Shown piece by piece: positions 32,291 through 37,713 of a DNA stretch of 37,713 nucleotides. The stretch is from Chitinilyticum litopenaei DSM 21440. Its GTDB lineage: Bacteria; Pseudomonadota; Gammaproteobacteria; Burkholderiales; Chitinibacteraceae. How positions within the stretch are numbered: the first letter of the stretch is position 1; every line of letters begins with the position of its first letter. Both the position numbers and the translations under genes were made by a program. Location of the stretch: assembly GCF_000428145.1 (NCBI RefSeq), contig NZ_ATZJ01000041.1, positions 1 to 37,713 on the forward strand, given 5' to 3'. Under the pieces are notes generated by a model. It made no database searches, was not told where the DNA came from, and worked only from the letters and a program-made list of their open reading frames with translations.

Positions 32291-32432
32291 CCTGATTAGG
32301 TAGCCAGCTCGGCAACTCGTCATACCGGCGAAAGCCGGTATCCAGAGCGCCGCTTGAACAGGCATTGCAGCTGGATTCCCGCTTTCGCGGGAATGACGAA
32401 TTGTACTTTGCTGAGGTAGCTATCTAATCAGG
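32291..32432. mobile_element. IS1595-type MITE, copy 1
   Basis: A 142-bp non-coding element. The ends CCTGATTAGGTAGC and (inverse) CCTGATTAGATAGC match each other and the tip of the IS1595-type element at 381-390. Inside are CGTCAT...CCGGCGAAAGCCGG and TCCCGCTTTCGCGGGAATGACG hairpins. The flanks are ACAGGACA and ACAGGGCA, an 8-bp target duplication with one difference. It has no gene. Confidence 0.85.
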
Positions 32433-32659
32433 ACAGGGCAAACCCGGCACTGCCGCCGGGCGTACTGGCGATGATAAAGGTCCATCGCAGCGGCGTACAG
32501 CCAGGCATCACCTTGTCCCACCTCGCTGCATAGTCTGATACCCAATTGCGTATAAAGCCACAACCAAACAGCCTATTTGTCTGCAACAACATACCCATTG
32601 CCGCCATAACAAACCGGCCTGACTGCATGATGCCGACCACGGGTACCGGCAATGCCGCA

Positions 32660-32928
32660 GCTGATTGGGTGGCAAGCTCAGCAAGGAACAATTCGTCACC
32701 TGATTGGCAAGACTCTTCAGCGTTCTTGCCGTCATTTCGGCGAAGGCCGGAATCCAGAAGGGTTAAGGACACGTTTGCAGTCTGGATGCCGGCCTTCGCC
32801 GGCATGACGGGCTGTTGGTGAATGCTTGCTGAGACAGCTTTCCAATCAGGATTCGTCATTCCCGCGTCCCACGGGGATTCCCTACGGAACGCCGGTATGA
32901 AGAAGTACTGAGCTGCCGTCCAACCAGG
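32660..32928. mobile_element. IS1595-type MITE, older copy interrupted by another
   Basis: The degenerate ends are (G)CTGATTGGGTGGC and (inverse) CCTGGTTGGACGGC. Removing the inner element and one 8-bp duplication leaves about 109 bp that align along their length with copy 1 on the minus strand, including AATTCGTCATTCCCGCG and GCCGGTATGA. The flanks are ATGCCGCA and ACGCCGCA, an 8-bp duplication with one difference. The stretch between copy 1 and this one (32441-32651) shows no recognised gene. Confidence 0.8.
32699..32850. mobile_element. IS1595-type MITE, copy nested in the older one
   Basis: A 152-bp element. The ends are CCTGATTGGCAAGACTC and (inverse) CCTGATTGGAAAGCTGTCTC, with internal GCCGGAATCC and GCCGGCCTTCGCCGGC hairpins. 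It is flanked on both sides by ATTCGTCA, a perfect 8-bp duplication. That word is also part of the MITE consensus itself, showing insertion into the older MITE. Confidence 0.88.
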
Positions 32929-33001
32929 ACGCCGCAAGACGACGGGATGCGCCCCACTCCAGGCCGTCCGGACTTTTTTTGCGCCAGATGAAGAAAGTTT
33001 C

Positions 33002-33049
33002 TTGACAGACAAAACGCGCCGGGCTATTTATTTAACCACATAGTTAAAT
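33002..33049 (+). promoter_or_regulatory. Promoter and operator of the arsR-family gene
   Basis: TTGACA (33002-33007) and TATTTA (33025-33030) are 17 bp apart. A perfect inverted repeat ATTTAAC-N6-GTTAAAT (33030-33049) starts at the last base of the -10, so the encoded regulator very likely represses its own promoter. Confidence 0.75.
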
Positions 33050-33061
33050 ATACAAGCCGCC

Positions 33062-33409
33062 ATGCCCAGCGATGCCCTCAGCGCCACCTTCGCCGCCCTT
33101 GCCGACCCCACCCGCCGCGCCATCCTCGCGCGGCTGGCGCTGGGCGAGGCGTCGGTGACCGAGCTGGCGCAGCCGTTTGCCATCAGCCTGCCGGCGGTGA
33201 CCAAGCACCTGAAGGTGCTGCAGCGCGCGGGCCTGGTTTCGCAGGGCCGGCAGGCGCAATGGCGGCCGTGCAAGCTCGAAGCCGAGCCGCTGCAGAACGC
33301 GGCCGGCTGGATCGAGCAATACCGGCGGCACTGGGAACAGCGGCTGGACCAGCTCGACGACTACCTGCGCGAGCTGCAGGCGCAGGATGGCGGCAAGCCG
33401 CAAGGCTGA
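33062..33409 (+). CDS. ArsR/SmtB-family winged-helix repressor
   Basis: A 115-residue regulator: LADPTRRAILARLALGEASVTELA, then the recognition helix in ISLPAVTKHLKVLQRAGLV, and a wing SQGRQAQWRPCKLEAEPL. There are no ArsR-type metal-binding CxC or DxxH sites. This subgroup typically sits beside SRPBCC/AHSA1, YCII and VOC genes rather than metal exporters. It leads a rightward cluster (33062-35684) and probably controls it with the dyad at 33030-33049. The ligand is unknown. Confidence 0.9.
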   Translation: MPSDALSATFAALADPTRRAILARLALGEASVTELAQPFAISLPAVTKHLKVLQRAGLVSQGRQAQWRPCKLEAEPLQNAAGWIEQYRRHWEQRLDQLDDYLRELQAQDGGKPQG

Positions 33410-33463
33410 ATGCCGTCGCATGAACAAGACCGATTTTCGCCGTACCCACCACAGGAGAACATC

Positions 33464-33898
33464 ATGAGAGTCATGGTCATCATCAAGGCCGACCGCAACA
33501 GCGAAGCCGGCGTCATGCCCGACGAAGCGCTGCTGGCCGCCATGGGCAAGTACAACGAAGAGCTGGTCAACGCCGGCATCATGCGCGCCGGCGACGGCCT
33601 GCACCCGAGCTCGCGCGGCGCGCGCGTGCGCTTCACCGATTCCGGCACCGAGGTCGTCAACGGCCCCTTCGCGATCGACGACGGCCTGATCGCCGGCTAC
33701 TGGCTGTGGCAGGTCGAGTCGATGGACGAGGCCATCGCCTGGCTGCGCCGCTGCCCGAAACCGATGGCCGGCGAGCCGGAAGTCGAAATCCGCCCGCTGT
33801 TCGAAATGGAAGACTTCGGCGCCGAATTCACCCCCGAGCTGCGCGAGCAGGAAGAGCGCCTCGTGGCCAGAATGGCCGAACAGGCCGCCAGCCACTGA
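33464..33898 (+). CDS. YCII/DGPF-domain protein
   Basis: A 144-residue YCII-type protein: MRVMVIIKADRNSEAG at the start, then YNEELVNAGIMRAGDGLHPSS, VVNGPFAIDDGLIAGYWLW, and VEIRPLFEMEDFG. The fold resembles a dimeric ferredoxin-like barrel. Members are often annotated PhnB-like or DGPF-domain and their reaction is mostly unknown. The start at 33464 follows AGGAGA; a longer frame to 33410 is less likely. It is 54 bases after the arsR-family gene. Confidence 0.88.
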   Translation: MRVMVIIKADRNSEAGVMPDEALLAAMGKYNEELVNAGIMRAGDGLHPSSRGARVRFTDSGTEVVNGPFAIDDGLIAGYWLWQVESMDEAIAWLRRCPKPMAGEPEVEIRPLFEMEDFGAEFTPELREQEERLVARMAEQAASH

Positions 33899-33911
33899 GC
33901 CCTTGAACATT

Positions 33912-33966
33912 GTAGGAGCGAGCTTGCTCGCGAAGCCTTGCCGATCGCGAGCAAGCTCGCTCCTAC
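33912..33966. repeat. REP-like inverted repeat, copy 1
   Basis: Two exact 22-bp arms (GTAGGAGCGAGCTTGCTCGC...) with an 11-base loop, between the YCII and GFA genes. A second copy lies at 34446-34500. Such BIME-like pairs are common in Pseudomonas and some other proteobacteria. Confidence 0.85.
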
Positions 33967-33998
33967 GGTTTTTTAGCCACGGCGACAGGAGAACAACC

Positions 33999-34346
33999 AT
34001 GAGCATCCAGGGAAGCTGCCATTGCGGCGGCACCGTTTTTGAAGTCGAGGGAACGCCGGATTCGGCGCTGGCCTGCAACTGCTCGATCTGCCAGCGCAAG
34101 GGCTCGCTGCTGTGGTTCGTCCCGCGCGACAAGTTCACGCTGCGGACACCGGACGAGCGCCTGGCCACCTACACCTTCAACAAGCACGTGATCCGCCACC
34201 GCTTCTGCCCCACCTGCGGCATCCACCCCTTTGGCGAGGGCGTCGATCCGCAGGGCAATGCGGTGGTGGCGGTGAACATCCGCTGCCTGGAAGGCTTTGA
34301 CATCGACGCCGTTCCCGTCCACCACTACAACGGCCGCGACATCTGA
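33999..34346 (+). CDS. GFA-family (CENP-V/GFA) zinc protein
   Basis: A 115-residue protein: GSCHCGGTVFEVEG at the start, CNCSICQRKGSLLWFV, HRFCPTCGIHPFG, VAVNIRCL. These Cys-rich motifs form the two zinc sites of the glutathione-dependent formaldehyde-activating family. The ATG at 33999 follows AGGAGAAC. Its role is probably in glutathione adducts or a related detoxification, but the substrate is not shown by the sequence. Confidence 0.92.
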   Translation: MSIQGSCHCGGTVFEVEGTPDSALACNCSICQRKGSLLWFVPRDKFTLRTPDERLATYTFNKHVIRHRFCPTCGIHPFGEGVDPQGNAVVAVNIRCLEGFDIDAVPVHHYNGRDI

Positions 34347-34445
34347 ATGTGATTTGATCCCCCTTGCCGCAGCACGCGCCCGACCGATGCCCGCCGCGCC
34401 CAGCTCTGGCCATTCTCAATCCGGCCCCCAGAAGTTTGAGCTGGT

Positions 34446-34500
34446 GTGGGAGCGAGCTTGCTCGCGAAGCATTGCTGGTCGCGAGCAAGCTCGCTCCTAC
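34446..34500. repeat. REP-like inverted repeat, copy 2
   Basis: 22-bp arms with one G-T mismatch around an 11-base loop, nearly the same as copy 1. It is located between the GFA and VOC genes. Confidence 0.85.
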
Positions 34501-34541
34501 GACGAAAACGATCCCAAACAAACCACCACCGGAGAACCACG

Positions 34542-34976
34542 ATGACCGTCATGAACAGCTACCTCAACTTCCCCGGCACCGCCGAGGAAGCCTTCACCTT
34601 CTACAAGGGCATTTTCGGCGGTGAATTCACCACGCTGATGCGCTACAAGGACGGCCCGCCGCGCGAGGACGGCCAGCCGCTGCCGGCCGAAATCGCCGAC
34701 AAGATCCTGCACGTGGCGCTGCCCATCGGCGGTAACACGCTGATGGCCAGCGACGCCATCCCGCCGATGTGTCCGTCGGCCACACAGGGCAACCACATCA
34801 GCCTGTCGCTGCACCCGGACAGCGAGGAAGAAGGCCGCCGGCTGTTCGACGCGCTCTCCGCCGGCGGCGAGGTGCAGATGCCCTACCAGCCGATGTTCTG
34901 GGGCGCGGTGTTCGGCATGTGCGTGGACAAGTTCGGCATCCCGTGGATGGTGAATTACGAGCAGCCGAAGGCGTAG
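34542..34976 (+). CDS. VOC-family (PhnB-like glyoxalase-fold) protein
   Basis: A 144-residue PhnB-like protein: NSYLNFPGTAEEAFTFYKGIFGGEF, ILHVALPIGGNTLMASDA, and WGAVFGMCVDKFGIPWMVNYE at the end. The fold is two beta-alpha-beta repeats; members are often annotated VOC or 3-demethylubiquinone-type proteins, and most have no assigned substrate. GGAGAACCACG precedes the ATG. Confidence 0.9.
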   Translation: MTVMNSYLNFPGTAEEAFTFYKGIFGGEFTTLMRYKDGPPREDGQPLPAEIADKILHVALPIGGNTLMASDAIPPMCPSATQGNHISLSLHPDSEEEGRRLFDALSAGGEVQMPYQPMFWGAVFGMCVDKFGIPWMVNYEQPKA

Positions 34977-34980
34977 TTGC

Positions 34981-35040
34981 GCTGATTGGCAACGGCCACA
35001 AGCCGAGAAAAACTGTCGTTCCCGCGCAGGCGGGAGCCCG
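34981..35040. mobile_element. Partial IS1595-type MITE end
   Basis: CTGATTGGCAACGGCC starting at 34982 resembles the MITE tip and is followed by GTTCCCGCGCAGGCGGGAGC, the internal hairpin of these elements. The other end and a target duplication are not found, so this is a fragment. Confidence 0.5.
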
Positions 35041-35189
35041 CTTTTAGCGTCTGCGGCGCAGCGGCGACCAGCGCCACCGCCGCTTTGCGCCATCACAACA
35101 CACCACGCCATACACTCGAAAGCATCACGACAGATCGGTTAACATTCATTGCACCGGGCGCCCCGCCCGACGCGCGCAGCGAGCCGACC

Positions 35190-35684
35190 ATGCCCATCAC
35201 CGCCGACCTGCCGGCCACCGATACCGACATCCTGATCACCCGCGTGCTGAACGCCCCGCGCGAGCTGGTGTTCCGCACCTTCACCGAGCCCGCCCACCTC
35301 GCGCGCTGGTGGCTGCCGCCGGGCTTCACCAACACCGCCTGCGAAATCGACCTGCGCGTCGGCGGGCGCTTTCACCTCACCATGCGCAGCCCGGACGGCC
35401 GCGACTACCCCTGCGACGGCGAATACCTGGAAATCACCCCGCCCGAGCGCCTCGTCTACCTTGGCACCGGCGCGGACGACCACCCCTGCGGCGCCGGCCT
35501 CCCCCCGCGCGGCCGCGTCACCGTCATCTTCGCCGATCAAGCGGGCAAGACGCGGCTGACGATCAGGGCGAGCTTCAATTCCGAGTCGCTGCGCGAAGCC
35601 GCCCGCGCGGCAGGCTTCGAGAGCAGCTGGAACGGCACGCTGGATGCATTTGCGGGGTATTTGGAGGGGTTGGGGAATTACTGA
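35190..35684 (+). CDS. AHSA1/SRPBCC-domain protein
   Basis: A 164-residue START-like protein: ILITRVLNAPRELVFRTFTEPAHLARWWLPPGF, then VGGRFHLTMRSPDGRDYPCDGEYLEI and a C-terminal helix with SLREAARAAGFESSWNGTLD. The ATG at 35190 gives a normal N-terminus; an open frame to 34986 is not domain-like. It closes the ArsR-YCII-GFA-VOC group, a combination often seen together and presumably under the same ArsR-type regulator. Confidence 0.88.
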   Translation: MPITADLPATDTDILITRVLNAPRELVFRTFTEPAHLARWWLPPGFTNTACEIDLRVGGRFHLTMRSPDGRDYPCDGEYLEITPPERLVYLGTGADDHPCGAGLPPRGRVTVIFADQAGKTRLTIRASFNSESLREAARAAGFESSWNGTLDAFAGYLEGLGNY

Positions 35685-35786
35685 AAAACATGTAGTGGGT
35701 CGCTGTTTTGACCAAAGCGCCCCTCAATCAACATACCGATTCAAGTAGCAACTTACGACCTGACTCTCCATTGCGATTATATCCAG

Positions 35787-37412
35787 TTAGCACATTTCTG
35801 AAGTTGCCTCCCCACTACCATCTTCACCAGCCAAAGAATCAGAAATTTGATTCTCGTTCTCTAGGCGCTTGAGGTATGTATTAAGTATCAGCTTTAATCC
35901 AAGCCACCATGCGTAAATTGCGTAGACAGATTGGCTGTCGCTATCATCCAATAGGCCATGGGCAAGTTCGTTGCGAAGATTTGGCCCATATGCGTCACAG
36001 AAAAGCGCTCGCAACTCAAAGGCAAAATCCTCGCCAAAAATTTTGTCCGCCTCGGGCCGATCCATCAGCGTACTAAACCCCACTACAGTTTCTATGCCAT
36101 TAAGATCCAATGTCGTAACACTGGTGCCTGCCCCCTTCAAACATTCACGCACTATATGCTCTATCTGTGGAATGAGAAGGTGTAGTGCGATATCGAAATT
36201 CAGCTCATAGCCAGCATATAAGGCCTTCCCAACAAGTCGGGCCCGTCCAATCGGGACAACCGGAGATTCTGCAGCAAGGCTCATGAAGTCCGTCTCCCGA
36301 AGCCGATGCTCCGGAATAAGTGTCCATAGGGCTGGCATAATCTCTGCCCTAACCACTAAATTGATCCAAAACTTGTAGTCTTCGATCATTCTGGCCCGAA
36401 CACTTTCGTCGTTATCACTAAGCTCTGCCAGAAAATCCACAGAAGGTCTCTTCGCAATCACACGACCATCCCGACTCATCAAAGTACAGCCAAACAAAGC
36501 CTGCATAGGGAAGTCTCTAAAGTGCTTTTTTGCTTGCTCCCTACGCTCCTTCATGGTTGGAGCTGGAATAAGATTCGCAAATACTTTTAGAGCATTGATT
36601 GGATCTTTTCCGCTAACAGCTTGGCGAGCGGCTTCAGCAAGCCCACTAACATCCTGCACCGGTGTCCGGATCGTGACCATTTCTCCCAGAGCATTATTAC
36701 CCGCATCGGCAAGGAACGTCCGAATCTCTTTTATTCTATCCTCGACCCGAAATACCCCCCTCTCCGTACGTGGCACCGATCTGTAGACCTGAATCGCCTT
36801 TTCATAGCACCCAACAGCAGCGATGCTGGAAAAATTCATTGCAGTAAAGCCAACAGCTTCCGACACCCAAGATTCCGCTTCGCTCACCCGCATGCAGGCA
36901 GCAGCCTGAATATCATTTAATCTCTCAAAATACTCTGTGGCTAGTTTGAAAAATGATCGTGCCCGATGAATATCTCCACAATTACGAAATTCGTCCCCCA
37001 AAAAAGCAAGCCTTTCTGCGATCACCTCGCGCTTGTCTGTGCAGAGCCGATTAACCAACATCAGCTCGCCTAGCCAGAAGGCAAAAAAACCATCATCCAT
37101 CGTCGATTTCTGAAATGCAGAAAAAATTTTAATTTCCATCTCATCCAACGCAGGCTTGGCTGTTCTTTTGAGCCACTTAGCTAGCTCAATTGCACGCTCC
37201 CAACATTCGCGACCGTAGCGAATCCATGTTTCTTTGTCGAGCGGAATTTGGCGATAGGAATCCATTGCCGCCAGTGCTGCGGTGACATTACGTTTATCCG
37301 CTCTAATCCAAACCAAATCGGCCAAACGTGCTTTAAGTATTGGATTAGTCATCTCAGGGTAGATGGCACAAAAGAAGATAATGTCAGCACACTCAAAGTC
37401 ATCAGGAACCAC
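35787..37412 (-). CDS. DUF4209-domain protein with HEPN-like motif, N-terminus cut by an IS
   Basis: A 541-residue visible fragment. The C-terminal part contains LRNELAHGLLDD (about residues 479-490), the RNxxxHG motif of DUF4209; R-x4-H also matches the HEPN RNase signature. It is preceded by helices and a hydrophobic segment after it (YAIYAWWLGLKLILNTYL). The N-terminal two thirds is all-helical and TPR-like (AERLAFLGDEFRNCGDIHRARSFFKLA). No proper start is seen: a stop lies just upstream in the IS3 end, and the first GTG (37412) is at the junction. The true N-terminus is probably on the other side of the IS. G+C is lower than in the neighbours, suggesting transfer. Confidence 0.8.
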   Translation of the reverse strand: MVPDDFECADIIFFCAIYPEMTNPILKARLADLVWIRADKRNVTAALAAMDSYRQIPLDKETWIRYGRECWERAIELAKWLKRTAKPALDEMEIKIFSAFQKSTMDDGFFAFWLGELMLVNRLCTDKREVIAERLAFLGDEFRNCGDIHRARSFFKLATEYFERLNDIQAAACMRVSEAESWVSEAVGFTAMNFSSIAAVGCYEKAIQVYRSVPRTERGVFRVEDRIKEIRTFLADAGNNALGEMVTIRTPVQDVSGLAEAARQAVSGKDPINALKVFANLIPAPTMKERREQAKKHFRDFPMQALFGCTLMSRDGRVIAKRPSVDFLAELSDNDESVRARMIEDYKFWINLVVRAEIMPALWTLIPEHRLRETDFMSLAAESPVVPIGRARLVGKALYAGYELNFDIALHLLIPQIEHIVRECLKGAGTSVTTLDLNGIETVVGFSTLMDRPEADKIFGEDFAFELRALFCDAYGPNLRNELAHGLLDDSDSQSVYAIYAWWLGLKLILNTYLKRLENENQISDSLAGEDGSGEATSEMC

Positions 37413-37416
37413 AGAG

Positions 37417-37713
37417 TGAGGTTACCCGCGCTTTCCGGCTACCAAGGTAGCGGTTATGCGGCCAGCTTTTCTCGCTCCAGCCAGGCTGCGTAATGGGTTG
37501 CCGGTGATTCGTAATTCAGCGACGAATGCCGGCGCTTGCGATTGTAAAACACCTCGATGTAATCAAAGAGATCTGCCTTGGCTGCCGACCGGGTCGCGTA
37601 GCGCCGGTGGAACACGCGCTCGTTTTTCAGGCTGTTGAAAAAACTCTCCATCGGCGCATTGTCCCAGCAGTTGCCCTTGCGACTCATCGACGCCGTCATG
37701 CCATAGTTACGCA
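37417..37713 (-). mobile_element. IS3-family insertion sequence, 3' end, continues past the window
   Basis: The end is inferred at TGAGGTTACCCGCGCTTTCC (from 37417); IS3-type tips commonly start with TGA. The transposase reads leftward and its stop is at 37454-37456. The element interrupts the DUF4209 gene. Confidence 0.75.
37454..37713 (-). CDS. IS3-family transposase OrfB, C-terminal part
   Basis: About 85 residues of the OrfB integrase are visible, open to the window edge: YGMTASMSRKGNCWDNAPMESFF, LKNERVF, and YIEVFYNRKRRHSSLNYESP. These are the last part of the rve (DDE) domain, with the catalytic Glu in MESFF. The N-terminal part and OrfA lie outside. It ends EKLAA. Confidence 0.92.
   Translation of the reverse strand, partial: RNYGMTASMSRKGNCWDNAPMESFFNSLKNERVFHRRYATRSAAKADLFDYIEVFYNRKRRHSSLNYESPATHYAAWLEREKLAA

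Noticed and set aside
30979..32295. 438-codon open frame on the plus strand across the tRNA and the MalY-like gene
   Set aside because: It runs through a tRNA and opposite a well-supported aminotransferase.
32428..33012. 194-codon minus-strand ORF
   Set aside because: Most of it is translated MITE sequence and its stop is inside a MITE tip. Only the 32441-32651 part could be a gene remnant.
33044..34168. 374-codon minus-strand ORF opposite the arsR/YCII genes
   Set aside because: It crosses a promoter, an operator and a REP hairpin, and shadows genes with clear domains.
33912..34500. Assigning the host to Pseudomonas from the REP motif
   Set aside because: The MITEs and overall gene content do not point there, and REP-like sequences occur in other proteobacteria.

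Overview
This window looks like a GC-rich betaproteobacterial chromosome segment, possibly Neisseriales-like. That assignment is inferred from the Cus/Czc-type metal operons, the tRNA-Ser and the IS1595-type MITEs built around short inverted repeats; no marker gene fixes the genus. Much of the window is accessory DNA.

Region 1 (1-13650): the 3' end of an IS1595/ISXO2-type element abuts and truncates a leftward copper/silver efflux operon (small Cys/His-rich secreted protein, cusC, cusB, cusA). Back to back with it is a complete rightward heavy-metal RND operon (small His-rich secreted protein, TolC-family channel, membrane-anchored His-rich protein, membrane fusion protein, RND pump, small periplasmic protein). 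The second pump lacks the three copper-relay methionines that are kept in the broken CusA, so its substrate is probably different.

Region 2 (13650-23094): an integrative or plasmid-derived element. It starts with decayed genes and an IS3 remnant. Then comes a divergent control region: an XRE repressor on the minus strand and two matching palindromic operators. The controlled operon is tightly coupled: a 56-aa ORF, an unrecognised 406-aa protein, a Lon-like AAA+ ATPase without a protease domain, an HNH nuclease-like zinc protein, and two small proteins. It ends in a six-copy 11-bp repeat array whose units recreate the operator motif (GATCT-N5-AGATC). A DEDDh exonuclease, an AlpA-like excisionase, an atypical tyrosine recombinase and several perfect palindromes follow. 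This AAA+/HNH operon with its shared operator/array code is the best candidate for an undescribed system.

Region 3 (23095-30833): an intact 7.7-kb Tn3-family (Tn21/Tn1721-like) transposon with 38-bp inverted repeats and a perfect 5-bp target duplication (AATCA). It carries tnpA, tnpR and a lead/cadmium module: pbrR, pbrA (P-type ATPase) and a fused pbrBC (PAP2 phosphatase plus signal peptidase II). Without it, the integrase would lie about 0.6 kb from a tRNA-Ser(GGA), a plausible integration target.

Region 4 (30990-37713): chromosomal-looking genes: tRNA-Ser, a MalY/PatB-like C-S lyase, and a rightward ArsR-YCII-GFA-VOC-AHSA1 stress-type cluster. They are interspersed with IS1595-type MITEs, including one nested in another with target duplications for both, and with REP-like hairpins. 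The right edge holds a DUF4209 protein with a HEPN-like RNxxxHG motif, cut by an IS3-family element that continues beyond the window.
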